Part shown: one piece after another, positions 34,116 to 43,050 of the stretch
Numbering within the stretch: position 1 is the stretch's first letter
Layout: each line of letters opens with the position of its first letter
From: Deinococcus yavapaiensis KR-236
GTDB taxonomy: Bacteria > Deinococcota > Deinococci > Deinococcales > Deinococcaceae
Assembly (NCBI RefSeq): GCF_003217515.1
Contig: NZ_QJSX01000014.1
Span: forward strand, 1-64,000
Direction: 5' to 3'
DNA: 64,000 nt
Notes under the pieces: generated by a model
What the model was told of the DNA's origin: nothing
What the model saw: the letters and a program-made list of their open reading frames with translations, nothing else
Database searches by the model: none
Made by a program: the position numbers and the translations under genes

Positions 34116-35134
34116 GCGTACCCGAGCAGTTTCGCGGCGGCCCGCACCATGCGGTTGGGGCCGGGCAGGTAGATCTTGTCTTGCACGTACGGGTAGGGCG
34201 TGTCGAAGCCCGCGACTTGCAAGACGGGAGCGAGCAACTGATCGAACAGCTCCTCTTGAATCGAGTACGCGACCTCGCCCATGAAGTTCGAGATGCGCGG
34301 CGCTTCGGATACGAGCAGAACGCGGCCCGTCTTCGCGACGCTGGCGAGGACCGTTTCCTTGTCCCACGGCACGAGAGAGCGCAAGTCGATCACTTCGACG
34401 CTCACGCCTTCGCCTTGCAGGGCGGCGGCGGCTTTCATCGCGTCGGGCATCACGCCGCCGTATCCGACGATCGTGAGGTCCGCGCCTTCTTGGCGCACCT
34501 TCGCCTTGCCGAGTTCCACGACGTAGTCCTCGGCGGGAATGTCTTCCTTGAACGCGCGGTACAAGCGCTTGGGCTCGAAGAAGATCACCGGGTCGTCGCT
34601 GCGCACGGCGGCCTTGAGCAGACCGCGCGCGTCGTACGGCGTGCTCGGCATGACGACCTTGAGGCCGGGCGTGTGCGTGAAGTAGCTCTCGGGGCTTTGG
34701 CTGTGGTGGTGCCCGCCGCGCACACCGCCGCCCGAAGGCGTGCGAATCACGAGGGGCGCCGTGAACTGCGCGCCCGAGCGGTAGCGAATCTTCGCGGCTT
34801 GCGAAATGATCTGGTCGAAGGCGGGGCCCATGTAATCGGCGAATTGAATCTCGGCGATGGGCCGCATGCCGCGCACGGCCATTCCGACGGCCGCGCCGAC
34901 GATGCTCGCTTCGCTGAGGGGCGTGTCGAAGACGCGCTTCTTGCCGAACTCCGCTTGAATGCCCTCGGTGGCGAGGAACACGCCGCCGCGCGCGCCGACA
35001 TCCTCGCCGAAGAGCACGACCGTCTCGTCGCGGCGCATCTCCTCGCGGATGCCGAGGTTGAGCGCCTGGATGAAGTTGAGGCTGAGGGTGCCCGTGGCGG
35101 AGACGGTCGTTTGTTTTTCTTGCAGGGCGGTCAC
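34112..35134 (-). CDS. 2-oxoacid dehydrogenase E1 beta subunit
   Basis: A 340-residue transketolase-like beta subunit. Motifs include LFGEDVGARGGVFLAT, FDTPLSEASIVG, GMRPIAEIQFADYMGPAFDQ, a histidine-rich GGHHHSQSPE active-site loop and LIVPWDKE-like DLRSLVPWD in the C-terminal domain. With E1alpha it forms the alpha2beta2 TPP-dependent decarboxylase. The GTG start overlaps the E1alpha stop (GTGA), with AGAGG about 7 nt before it; the 31-codon longer reading would run back into E1alpha and is rejected. Confidence 0.93.
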   Translation of the reverse strand: MTALQEKQTTVSATGTLSLNFIQALNLGIREEMRRDETVVLFGEDVGARGGVFLATEGIQAEFGKKRVFDTPLSEASIVGAAVGMAVRGMRPIAEIQFADYMGPAFDQIISQAAKIRYRSGAQFTAPLVIRTPSGGGVRGGHHHSQSPESYFTHTPGLKVVMPSTPYDARGLLKAAVRSDDPVIFFEPKRLYRAFKEDIPAEDYVVELGKAKVRQEGADLTIVGYGGVMPDAMKAAAALQGEGVSVEVIDLRSLVPWDKETVLASVAKTGRVLLVSEAPRISNFMGEVAYSIQEELFDQLLAPVLQVAGFDTPYPYVQDKIYLPGPNRMVRAAAKLLGYA

Positions 35135-36228
35135 GACGTCACCTCTTGCTCGGCTTTGACGAACGCGCGCTGCTCGCCGATGTGAACGGGTGTGTCCGAG
35201 TACACGTCCTCGAACATGACGTCCCAAGCGGGAAAGCCGCTGGCATCCGCGTGGTCGAGGGCGTCGTCGATTTCACGGTTCGCCTCGGCGACGAGGGCGG
35301 CGCGGTCCACGGCGACGCCTTCGGCTTTGAGAAAGCGCTCGAACCGGTCGATGGGGTCCTTCTGCTGCCAGAAGGCGACTTCTTCGCGCGAGCGGTACTG
35401 CTTCTCGGCGTCGGCGTCCGCGTTGGAGTGCGAGCCGACGCGGTACGTGAGGCACTCCACGAGGGCGGGGCCTTTGCCCGAGCGCACGTCCTCGGCGACT
35501 TGCTTGAGAACGCTCATGACGGCCATGACGTCATTGCCGTCCACGTAGTAGCCAGGCATGCCGTACGCCCTCGCCTTGATGGCGATGTTCTCGGCCGCCG
35601 TCTGACCTTTGAAGTCCACGGAGATCGCCCACTGGTTGTTTTCGCACACGAACATCACGGGCGCCTTGTTCACGCCCGCCATGTTGAGGCCCGCGTGCCA
35701 GTCACCTTCCGACGTCGCGCCGTCGCCGAAGGTGCACACGGTGATCTCGTCCGTGCCGAGGTACTTCTGCGCCATCGCCGTGCCCGTCGCAGGCGCGACT
35801 TGATTGGCGATGCTGGAGCTGATCGAGACGAAGTTGAAGTTCTTGATGCCGAAGTGGTGCGGCATCTGCCGACCTTTGTTGAGGTCGGCGTTCGTGCCGA
35901 GGCACTGCGCGAAGAGGTCGCGCATGGAGACGCCGAGCCCGAGGGCGATGCCTTGGTCGCGGTAATACGGCCAGATCCAGTCGTGGCCCGCGCGCATGGC
36001 GCGCGAAAGGCCGACTTGGGTGGCTTCCATCCCGCTCGATTGCGCGTAGAACGTCGTGCGCCCTTGACGCAGGATGGTGATGAGCTTCTTGTCGAATTCC
36101 CGGGCGCGGATCATGTCGCGAAGCACCGCGACGAGCTGGACTTCCGTCAAGTCCAACGTCCACGTCCCGATTTTTCTGCCGTCGTCGCCCACCAAGCGGA
36201 TGGGCGTGTCGGTGAACGGCTGATGCAT
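35131..36228 (-). CDS. 2-oxoacid dehydrogenase E1 alpha subunit
   Basis: A 365-residue TPP-dependent subunit. The TPP/Mg2+ motif runs from GDGATSEGDWHAG at 168 to ENNQW at 196-200. RQGRTTFYAQSSGMEAT and YRVGSHSNADAD (the phosphorylation-loop region, of the branched-chain type) are also present. It decarboxylates a 2-oxoacid and passes the acyl group to E2. AGGAGG sits 5 nt before the ATG. It is the first gene of the operon and lies about 50 bp downstream of an inverted-repeat operator. Confidence 0.93.
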   Translation of the reverse strand: MHQPFTDTPIRLVGDDGRKIGTWTLDLTEVQLVAVLRDMIRAREFDKKLITILRQGRTTFYAQSSGMEATQVGLSRAMRAGHDWIWPYYRDQGIALGLGVSMRDLFAQCLGTNADLNKGRQMPHHFGIKNFNFVSISSSIANQVAPATGTAMAQKYLGTDEITVCTFGDGATSEGDWHAGLNMAGVNKAPVMFVCENNQWAISVDFKGQTAAENIAIKARAYGMPGYYVDGNDVMAVMSVLKQVAEDVRSGKGPALVECLTYRVGSHSNADADAEKQYRSREEVAFWQQKDPIDRFERFLKAEGVAVDRAALVAEANREIDDALDHADASGFPAWDVMFEDVYSDTPVHIGEQRAFVKAEQEVTS

Positions 36229-36279
36229 GTGGCCTCCTCGAGAGCGAACCGCTCGCGTGACTCACGCCACGGAGGCGGT

Positions 36280-36301
36280 CTAACGCCCGTTAGGTAGTAT
36301 A
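36280..36301 (-). promoter_or_regulatory. PaaR-like operator and -10 of the 2-oxoacid dehydrogenase operon
   Basis: CTAACGCCCGTTAG (36280-36293) is a 6-2-6 inverted repeat. It fits the pseudopalindrome CNAACGNNCGTTNG that I recall for Thermus PaaR, a TetR-family repressor answering to phenylacetyl-CoA. The adjacent TATACT (36301-36296, minus strand) is a good -10, so a bound repressor would sit on the transcript start. The -35 is weak. Confidence 0.7.
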
Positions 36302-36347
36302 CGACCTTCGAGGCGTTCGTCTTCTGGATACCACACAAGCGCTTCGT

Positions 36348-36488
36348 TCAGCGGCGCTTGATCAAGCGCGCGCGAACGGGCACGCGACGTGCGCGCGCCT
36401 CCGCGTCCCGCTTCGCCTTCAAGACTCCGAGCAAGCCCGCGAGCGCGCCGAGGGCGCTCACCATCGTCACCACGTCCGTCTCGTTCAT
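36348..36488 (-). CDS. unknown 46-residue small protein
   Basis: A short ORF with a coherent pattern: MNETDVVTMVSALGALAGL forms a hydrophobic helix at the N-terminus and the second half is strongly basic (KAKRDAEARARRVPVRARL), ending LIKRR. It resembles a tiny single-pass membrane protein with a cytosolic basic tail. Codon usage is GC3-rich. CACACT lies 6 nt before the ATG, close to the leaderless -10 spacing but with an imperfect hexamer. No homologue is known to me. Confidence 0.5.
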   Translation of the reverse strand: MNETDVVTMVSALGALAGLLGVLKAKRDAEARARRVPVRARLIKRR

Positions 36489-36654
36489 GTCCGCAGTGTG
36501 CCAGTCGCAACGTCAGGGCGCGTGAACGATTTCGCCAGCGACTGTTGAGGCGAGCTTGAAGCGACTTTGAGCGAAGGCGCGCTTTGCGGCGCGCGGTATT
36601 TCACCATCCGGATGGCGCGCGGAGTATGCTGGGGCGTTTGGGAGGTTTCGTTCG

Positions 36655-38607
36655 GTGACGCGGCAAAGCAATTCGCTCGGACGTTCGTTTCGCAATTGGC
36701 TGCTTTCCGGCGCGAGGGCGCCGACACCTCCGAGCTACTTCGAGCCCGACGAGGACGTCGAGGCGCAAAACGAAAAGCACCCGTGGTGGAAGGTCATGTG
36801 CCTCACGGGCGTCGACTACTTCTCCACCCTCGGTTACCAACCTGGCATCGCCGCGCTCGCCGCCGGGGCCCTCAGCCCTATCGCGACGCTGATCCTCGTG
36901 CTCGTGACGCTGCTCGGCGCGCTTCCGATGTACCGGCGCGTCGCGAAGGAAAGTCCGCACGGGCAAGGCTCGATCTCCATGTTCGAGAACTTGCTGTCGT
37001 ACTGGCCGAGCAAGCTCCTCGCCCTCGCCCTGATCGGCTTCGTCGCCACGGACTTCGTCATCACCATCACCCTCTCGGCCGCCGACGCCGCCGTGCACGT
37101 CGTCGAAAATCCTTACGTCAACGGCTACCTCGAAGGACTCAACATTCCCCTCACGCTCTTTCTCGTGGCGCTGCTGGGCGGCGTGTTCCTGAAGGGATTC
37201 AAGGAAGCGGTGGGGCTGGCCGTCGTGCTCGTCGTGACGTACATCGCCATGAGCGTCGTCGTGATCGCCGACGGTCTCGCGTTCGTCACGCGAAACCTCG
37301 ACGTCGTCGCCAACTGGCGTTCGAGCCTCGCCGCGCAGTTTCACAGCCCCTGGCTGATGATCGGTACGGCCCTGTTCGTCTTTCCGAAGCTCGCGCTGGG
37401 CCTGTCGGGCTTCGAGACGGGCGTGACCGTCATGCCGCTCGTGAAGGGCGACCCGAACGACAAGGCCTACCGTCCCAAGGGCCGCATTCGCAACACCAAA
37501 AAACTCCTCACGACGGCCGCCCTCGTCATGAGCGCGTTGCTGCTCGGCTCCAGTTTCGTCGCGACCCTGCTGATTCCTCCCGAGGCCTTCTTGGCGGGCG
37601 GCGCCGCGAACGGACGGGCCCTCGCGTACCTCGCGCACGAGAACTTCGGACCGCTTTTCGGCACGATCTACGACCTTTCCACGATCATGATCTTGTGGTT
37701 CGCGGGCGCCTCGGCGATGTCGGGCCTCTTGAACATCGTGCCGCGCTACTTGCCGCGCTACGGCATGGCGCCCGATTGGGCGCAGGCGACGCGTCCTCTC
37801 GTGCTGCTGTTCACGCTCATCGGTTTCGCCATCACCTTGATCTTTCGCGCGGACGTCACCGCGCAAGGCGGCGCGTACGCGACGGGCGTGCTCGTCTTGA
37901 TGTCGTCGGCGGCGCTCGCCGTGACGCTCTCCACGCGCCGCCTCGGCGAGCGAGGGCTGTCCGGCGTGTTCGCCGCCATCACGGTCGTGTTCGTCCTCAC
38001 GACGATCCTCAACGTCTTCGAGCGGCCTGACGGCTTGGTCATCGCGTCGTTCTTCATCGCCGCGATTCTCGGCATCTCGCTGCTGTCGCGCGTCGCGCGC
38101 GCCACCGAGTTGCGTGTCGACCGCGTGGAGTTCGACCATACCGCGCTGCGCTTCATTCTCGGCGCACGAAACGCGCCCATCCGCTTCATCGCCAATCAAC
38201 TCGAGACGAGCGATCCCGACGAACTGCGTCTGCGCGAACTCGACGTGCGTTACGACACGCACCTGCCCGAGGGCGATCCCGTGATGTTCCTGGAGGTGCA
38301 TGTCGCCGACGCCTCGAACTTCTCGGAAGTGCTGGACGTGCGGGGCGTCGCGATCGGTTCGTTCCAAGTGCTGCGTGCCGAGACGAGCGCCGTCCCGAAC
38401 GCCGTCGCCGCCATTCTGCTCGCCGTGCGCGACCTCACCGGGCACGTGCCGCACGTGTACTTCGAGTGGAACGACGAAAGCGGGGTTCGCAACGCCCTGA
38501 AGTTCCTGATCGCCGGGGAAGGCGACACGGCGCCCCTCACGCACGAAGTCCTGCGCGTCGCCGAGAAGAACCTTGGCCAGCGGCCCATGGTGCACGTGGG
38601 CGGTTGA
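36655..38607 (+). CDS. APC-superfamily amino acid/cation transporter
   Basis: A 650-residue protein with about twelve hydrophobic segments (residues 45-490) followed by a soluble C-terminal domain of about 150 residues. The start of the membrane part, KVMCLTGVDYFSTLGYQPGIAALAAG, and GFETGVTVMPLVKG in the middle fit the APC superfamily; the exact substrate is unknown. The cytosolic C-terminal part (VEFDHTALRFILGARN onward) resembles ligand or nucleotide-binding regulatory domains found on some potassium and amino acid transporters. The GTG start has GGGAGG upstream. Confidence 0.82.
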   Translation: MTRQSNSLGRSFRNWLLSGARAPTPPSYFEPDEDVEAQNEKHPWWKVMCLTGVDYFSTLGYQPGIAALAAGALSPIATLILVLVTLLGALPMYRRVAKESPHGQGSISMFENLLSYWPSKLLALALIGFVATDFVITITLSAADAAVHVVENPYVNGYLEGLNIPLTLFLVALLGGVFLKGFKEAVGLAVVLVVTYIAMSVVVIADGLAFVTRNLDVVANWRSSLAAQFHSPWLMIGTALFVFPKLALGLSGFETGVTVMPLVKGDPNDKAYRPKGRIRNTKKLLTTAALVMSALLLGSSFVATLLIPPEAFLAGGAANGRALAYLAHENFGPLFGTIYDLSTIMILWFAGASAMSGLLNIVPRYLPRYGMAPDWAQATRPLVLLFTLIGFAITLIFRADVTAQGGAYATGVLVLMSSAALAVTLSTRRLGERGLSGVFAAITVVFVLTTILNVFERPDGLVIASFFIAAILGISLLSRVARATELRVDRVEFDHTALRFILGARNAPIRFIANQLETSDPDELRLRELDVRYDTHLPEGDPVMFLEVHVADASNFSEVLDVRGVAIGSFQVLRAETSAVPNAVAAILLAVRDLTGHVPHVYFEWNDESGVRNALKFLIAGEGDTAPLTHEVLRVAEKNLGQRPMVHVGG

Positions 38608-38635
38608 CGCCGCCCTCGCCGGGAAGAACTCCAGG

Positions 38636-38908
38636 TCAAGCCTGCTCGTCGTTCGTCTCGGCGGGTTCGTCCGCCAACTCGCACTCCACGACGGTGAAGC
38701 GTTCGTCATCGGGGTCTTCGAGCAGGCGGACGTTTCCGACGCGGTAAGCGTGGCCGCCGAACTCCAAGACGCCGTCCGTCGGGACGGCCTCGTCGAGGCA
38801 GAAGCCGAGAAGGTCGCCGGGAGTGAGAAGCGGCGCGAGACTCTCGAGGACGGTCGCTCGCGTGCCGCTGGACAAGTTTCGGGTGGTGCAACGAAGGCGG
38901 ATGGACAC
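38636..38908 (-). CDS. unknown 90-residue protein downstream of ppk
   Basis: A 90-residue acidic protein, starting VSIRLRCTTRNLSSGTRATV, with a central GHAYRVGNVRLLEDPDDERF and an acidic tail ELADEPAETNDEQA. No family is recognised. The GTG at 38908 is chosen because GAGGAG, within the last codons of ppk, lies 9 nt before it; an in-frame TTG at 38917 is too close to that site. It starts 5 bp after the ppk stop, so it is cotranscribed with ppk. Confidence 0.65.
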   Translation of the reverse strand: MSIRLRCTTRNLSSGTRATVLESLAPLLTPGDLLGFCLDEAVPTDGVLEFGGHAYRVGNVRLLEDPDDERFTVVECELADEPAETNDEQA

Positions 38909-38913
38909 GAACG

Positions 38914-40932
38914 TCAACTCCTCGGATGAGCGGCTTGCATGAAAGCTTCTTGCGCGCTGAACTCCCCTTCGAGCTTTTCGTAGGCGCCGTCGGGGCGCAG
39001 CTCCCACGCGCCGCGTTGATCGTGCCACTCGGTGTCGAGGATGGACAGCAGGCGCTCGCGGTGCGAGGCGGTGCACGCGGGCGCGATGACTTCGACGCGG
39101 CGGTTGAGGTTGCGGCTCATGAGGTCGGGGCTGCCGAAGTACACGCCGCTGCCGCCGAAGGCGAAGACGCGCGCGTGCTCCAAGAAGCGCCCGAGCAGGC
39201 TGCGCACCGTGATGTTCTCGGAAAGGTCGGGCACCCCGGGCCGCAGGCAGCACACGCCGCGCACCAAGAGCCGAACGCGCACGCCCGCTTGAGACGCGCG
39301 GTACAACGCCTCGATCATGCCGGGATCGGTGAGCTGGTTCATCTTCGCGAAGATCCAACCGTCCTCGCCACGCCGCGCCCGTTGGGCTTCCCCGTCGATG
39401 AGTTCGTACAAGCGGGCGCGGGCGGTGTCGGGCGCGACGAGCAGCGTTTCGTACTGCGCTTCGGCGTAACCCGTGAGGTGGTTGAAGAGGTCGGAGACGT
39501 CGTCGCCGATGTCCGGATCGGTCGTGAGCAAGCTGAGGTCGGTGTAGAGCTTGGCGGTGCGCGGATTGTAGTTGCCGGTCCCGACGTGCACGAACCGCCG
39601 CAACTCGCCGCCTTCGCGCCGCACGACGAGCGTCACCTTCGCGTGCGTCTTGAGGCCGGCGATGCCGTACACGACGTGCGCGCCGGAACGCTCCAGGGCG
39701 CGCGCCCACGCGATGTTGCGGTGCTCGTCGAAGCGGGCCTTGAGCTCGATCAGGGCGACGGCTTGCTTGCCGTTCTCGGCGGCCGTCCTCAAGACGTTGA
39801 GCAGGCGCTCGTCGTTCCCGGTGCGGTACAGCGTCTGCTTGATCGCGAGGACTTCCGGGTCGATCGCCGCGCTTTCCAAAAAGCGCAGCACCGGGTCGAA
39901 GGAGTCGTACGGATGGTGCAGCAGCACGTCACCCTTCTTGAGCGTGTCGAACACGCCGTCCTCGCCTTCGATGTCGGGCACGTGCGGCACGAACGGCTTG
40001 AAGGTGAGGTCGGGACGACCTGGGTTCCACGCCATGAAGTCGGCGAGACCGAGCGGCCCGCCGAGCTGGAAGACGTCCTCGTCGTCGAGGTCGAGACGCT
40101 CGGTCAGCAGGTCGCGCAGCTCCTTGGGCATGTCCCGCGTGATCTCCAAGCGCACGGACGCGCCGAAGCGGCGGCGCCGCAAGCCTTCCTCGATCGTTTG
40201 CAGCAAGTCCTCGGCTTCCTCCTCCTCGAACTCGTAATCGGTGTTGCGCGTCACTCGGAAGACGTACGAGGACAACACCGTGCGACCTCGGAAAAGGTCG
40301 CCGAGGTGCGCGGCGATAATGTCTTCGAGCAGCAGGTACTGCCCGTCGATCTCCACGACGCGGGGCAAGACGCCGACGGGCACTTTGACACGCGCGAACT
40401 CCTGCCCGTCTTCTTCCTCGTCGTGCACGATCACGGCGAGGTTGAGGCTGAGGTTCGAGATGTACGGAAACGGGTGGCTGGGATCGACGGCGAGGGGCGT
40501 CAAGACAGGCTGGATCTGCTTGAGGTAGTGCTCGCGCAGCTTGGCGCGCGCGCGCATGCCAAGGTCGCGCACGCGTGTGATGCGCGCCCCTTGATCTCGA
40601 AGCTTGCGCAGCAAGGCGTTGGCGACGCGTTCGATGCGCCGCAGCATGTCTCCGGCCTTTCGGCGGACGTTGGCGAGCGTCTCGGCGGGCGTGAGGCCGT
40701 CGGGACTGCGCACCGTGACGCCGGCATCGAGTTGGCGGTGCACGCCCGCGACGCGCACCATGAAGAACTCGTCGAGGTTGCTCGCCGCGATCGCGCAGAA
40801 CTTCAAGCGCTCGAGCAGCGGGTTGCGCTCGTCGTTCGCTTCGGCGAGAACGCGCTCGTTGAACGCCAGCCACGAGAGCTCGCGGTTGAGGAACGTCGAG
40901 GCGTTGGAGGTAGTGGGGTTCGTGCGAATCAC
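38914..40932 (-). CDS. ppk: polyphosphate kinase 1
   Basis: A 672-residue PPK1, close to the usual 690. The N-terminal domain starts FLNRELSWLAFNERVL, and SNLDEFFMVRVAGV follows. The active site has the phosphorylated His430 in GLKTHAKVTLVVR and FVHVGTGNYNPRTAKLYTD after it; GSGVYFGSPDLMSRNLNRR belongs to the C-terminal phospholipase-D-like domain. It makes long-chain polyphosphate from ATP and can run in reverse. The GTG start has GGAGG 8 nt upstream. A 90-residue unknown protein gene follows it in the same operon. Confidence 0.96.
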   Translation of the reverse strand: MIRTNPTTSNASTFLNRELSWLAFNERVLAEANDERNPLLERLKFCAIAASNLDEFFMVRVAGVHRQLDAGVTVRSPDGLTPAETLANVRRKAGDMLRRIERVANALLRKLRDQGARITRVRDLGMRARAKLREHYLKQIQPVLTPLAVDPSHPFPYISNLSLNLAVIVHDEEEDGQEFARVKVPVGVLPRVVEIDGQYLLLEDIIAAHLGDLFRGRTVLSSYVFRVTRNTDYEFEEEEAEDLLQTIEEGLRRRRFGASVRLEITRDMPKELRDLLTERLDLDDEDVFQLGGPLGLADFMAWNPGRPDLTFKPFVPHVPDIEGEDGVFDTLKKGDVLLHHPYDSFDPVLRFLESAAIDPEVLAIKQTLYRTGNDERLLNVLRTAAENGKQAVALIELKARFDEHRNIAWARALERSGAHVVYGIAGLKTHAKVTLVVRREGGELRRFVHVGTGNYNPRTAKLYTDLSLLTTDPDIGDDVSDLFNHLTGYAEAQYETLLVAPDTARARLYELIDGEAQRARRGEDGWIFAKMNQLTDPGMIEALYRASQAGVRVRLLVRGVCCLRPGVPDLSENITVRSLLGRFLEHARVFAFGGSGVYFGSPDLMSRNLNRRVEVIAPACTASHRERLLSILDTEWHDQRGAWELRPDGAYEKLEGEFSAQEAFMQAAHPRS

Positions 40933-41026
40933 GTTCGGGGCCTCCAGGGCGTGTCTGGCAGCGTACCGAAAAGATGAGGAGGGCGTCGAGCGGAGCGTGC
41001 GTTAACCTGCGGCCTTCCCGAGCTCG

Positions 41027-41350
41027 TCATCGTCGCCGCGCTCGCAGCACGACGTACGCGCCGCCCGCGAGCAGCACGAGAAACGCGCCGCCTTCCAGCC
41101 AGCGGCCTTGCGCGAAGCGCAAGACCATGAGGCTCGCGCCGTACAACGCGAGCGCCGCGACGCCCCACAGCAGTGGAATTCGCTGCGGCGCGATGTTTCC
41201 GAGGCCGAACAGGGCGTACGCCACGACACCGAACGCGCCCACGAGCAGGTTCGGTCCGTCGCGGGCAGGATCGAAGAAGAGGCCGACGAGTTGCAGGGCC
41301 GCCAACCCGAGCACGACAAAGCCGATGGTGCGGGCCGTTCGGAGATTCAC
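41027..41350 (-). CDS. unknown four-helix membrane protein (107 aa)
   Basis: A 107-residue protein with four hydrophobic segments: TIGFVVLGLAALQLVGLFF, LVGAFGVVAYALFGLGNI, WGVAALALYGASLMVL and GGAFLVLLAGGAYVVL, with positively charged ends (MNLRTAR and RARRR). No family is recognised. The GTG start lies 7 nt after TAAACT (41363-41358), so the mRNA is probably leaderless. It lies between ppk and the fab operon, reading in the same direction as both. Confidence 0.75.
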   Translation of the reverse strand: MNLRTARTIGFVVLGLAALQLVGLFFDPARDGPNLLVGAFGVVAYALFGLGNIAPQRIPLLWGVAALALYGASLMVLRFAQGRWLEGGAFLVLLAGGAYVVLRARRR

Positions 41351-41423
41351 GAGAACGAGTTTACGGGGTGGCGCGCGCCCACATGGTGGGATCGCACGCC
41401 CGACCGTTCGTTGCTCCGAGCGC

Positions 41424-42659
41424 TCAGCTTCGAAAGCGGCGCATCACCAGCACGGCGTTTTGCCCGCCGAACGCGAAGGAGTTCGACATGGCGACTTCGA
41501 CTTGCGCTTCGCGCGCGTGGTGCGGGATGTAGTCGAGGTCGAGCTCCGGGTCCGGATCGTCGAGGTTGATGGTGGGCGGCAGGATGCCGTCCGTTAGGGC
41601 TTGCGCCGTCGCGATCGCCTCGATCGCCCCGGCGGCGCCGAGCAGGTGGCCCGTCATGCTCTTCGTGGAGCTGATTTGCAACTTGCGCGCGTGCTCGCCG
41701 TAGATCGCTTTGATCGCTTGCGTTTCCGCGAGGTCGTTGGCGGGCGTGGACGTGCCGTGCGCGTTGACGTACCCGACTTCCTCGGGATTGACGCCCGCCG
41801 AGCGCAGCGCGAGCCGCATCGCGACTTGCGCGCCGCGACCTTCGGGCGCGGGCGCCGTGATGTGGTGCGCGTCGGCCGACACGCCGTAGCCGAGCAATTC
41901 GGCGTAGATCGTCGCGCCGCGCGCCCGCGCGTGTTCGAGCTCTTCGAGGATCAACACGCCCGCGCCTTCGCCGAGCACGAAGCCGTCGCGCGTCGCGCTG
42001 AACGGACGACTCGCCTTTTGCGGATCGTCGTTGCGGGTGCTGAGCGCCTTCATGTTCGAGAAGCTTCCGATCGCGATGGGCGTCACGGCCGCCTCGGTGC
42101 CTCCGGCGAGCATGATGTCCGCTTCGCCGAGTTGGATGTAGCGCATCGCCTCGCCGATGGCGCCGCTTCCCGTCGCGCAGGCCGTGACGACCGTGGAGCT
42201 CGGTCCCATCGCGCCGTAGCGCATCGCGACGTGACCGGACGCCATGTTGGCGATCATCATCGGGATGAACATCGGCGAGACGCGGTGCGCGCCGCGCTCG
42301 AACATCACCTTGAACTGGTTCTCGAAGGTCTCCAGACCGCCGATGCCCGTTCCGATGAGGGTGCCCGTCCGGTCGCTTTGCAAGTCTTGCGGCGTGAGGC
42401 CCGCGTGTTCGACGGCGAGGGCGGCGGCGGCGAGGGCGTACTGCACGAAGCGGTCGAGGCGCTTGACTTCGCGCGGATCGACGAACTGAAGAAAGTCGGC
42501 GGTCACTTCACCGGCGATGCGGCACGCCATGTTCGACGCGTCGAACCGCGTGATGGGACCGATGCCGCTCTTGCCCGCGCGTTGCGCGACTGCGAAGTCT
42601 GCCGCGCCCATGCCGATCGGGGTGAGGGGACCGAGACCCGTGATGACAACTCGTTTCAT
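41424..42659 (-). CDS. fabF: 3-oxoacyl-ACP synthase II (FabF)
   Basis: A 411-residue condensing enzyme. Nucleophile Cys161 is in VTACATGSGA; catalytic His301 in VNAHGTSTP and His338 in SMTGHLLGAAG, with Lys333 before it. It elongates acyl-ACP with malonyl-ACP. It starts MKRVVITGLGPLTPIG at the ATG at 42659, with AGGTG upstream; the 87-codon longer reading overlaps acpP and is rejected. It is the last gene of fabH-fabD-fabG-acpP-fabF; an imperfect hairpin separates it from acpP. Confidence 0.96.
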   Translation of the reverse strand: MKRVVITGLGPLTPIGMGAADFAVAQRAGKSGIGPITRFDASNMACRIAGEVTADFLQFVDPREVKRLDRFVQYALAAAALAVEHAGLTPQDLQSDRTGTLIGTGIGGLETFENQFKVMFERGAHRVSPMFIPMMIANMASGHVAMRYGAMGPSSTVVTACATGSGAIGEAMRYIQLGEADIMLAGGTEAAVTPIAIGSFSNMKALSTRNDDPQKASRPFSATRDGFVLGEGAGVLILEELEHARARGATIYAELLGYGVSADAHHITAPAPEGRGAQVAMRLALRSAGVNPEEVGYVNAHGTSTPANDLAETQAIKAIYGEHARKLQISSTKSMTGHLLGAAGAIEAIATAQALTDGILPPTINLDDPDPELDLDYIPHHAREAQVEVAMSNSFAFGGQNAVLVMRRFRS

Positions 42660-42671
42660 GGTTTCACCTGT

Positions 42672-42726
42672 CGAGGGCCGAGGGTCGAGCGACGAGGGTG
42701 AACGCACTCTCGACCCTCGACCCTCG
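42672..42726 (-). terminator. intercistronic hairpin between acpP and fabF, probable attenuator
   Basis: An 18-bp arm (42672-42689) pairs with 42709-42726 with one mismatch, in a GGGTCGAG-rich sequence. There is no U-tract, so it more likely trims or attenuates than ends transcription, which could keep acpP product above fabF product. Confidence 0.55.
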
Positions 42727-42735
42727 CCGCTCGAC

Positions 42736-42966
42736 TTACTGCTTGCTGTTGATGTAGTCGACGGCCGCTTGCACGGTGCGGATGCCTTCGGCTTCCTCGT
42801 CGGAGATGGTGATGCCGAACTTGTCCTCGAGGCCCATGATGAGCTCGACGGTCTCGAGGCTGTCCGCGCCGAGATCCTCGACGAAGCGGGCGTCCGGGGC
42901 GATCTTGTCCGCGTCCACACCGAGCTTCTCGACGATCACTTCTTTGATTTGTTCGTACGTATCCAT
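42736..42966 (-). CDS. acpP: acyl carrier protein
   Basis: A 76-residue, strongly acidic four-helix protein. The phosphopantetheine attachment Ser36 is in GADSLETVELIM, the family signature. It carries the growing fatty acyl chain between the FabH, FabD, FabG and FabF enzymes encoded around it. GGAGG lies 7 nt before the ATG. A TACACT (43005-43000) and a palindromic hairpin upstream suggest it can also be transcribed from its own internal promoter, as is common for this abundant protein. Confidence 0.97.
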   Translation of the reverse strand: MDTYEQIKEVIVEKLGVDADKIAPDARFVEDLGADSLETVELIMGLEDKFGITISDEEAEGIRTVQAAVDYINSKQ

Positions 42967-42999
42967 GTTGGTTTCCTCCGTGGAATTGAAGTCTGAGAC

Positions 43000-43050
43000 A
43001 GTGTACAGGGCGAGAGGTGAGGGGAAGCGCAGATTGAACCGCGTTCAATC
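43000..43050 (-). promoter_or_regulatory. palindromic hairpin and possible internal promoter before acpP
   Basis: GATTGAAC-CGC-GTTCAATC (43032-43050) lies 15 bp after the fabG stop. A TACACT hexamer (43005-43000, minus strand) could be the -10 of an acpP promoter. The palindrome may be a partial terminator or an operator. Confidence 0.5.

Noticed and set aside
42672..42726. GGGTCGAG-rich repeats between acpP and fabF considered as a short CRISPR-like or tandem repeat array
   Set aside because: Units are irregular, there are no unique spacers, and the two halves pair as one hairpin.
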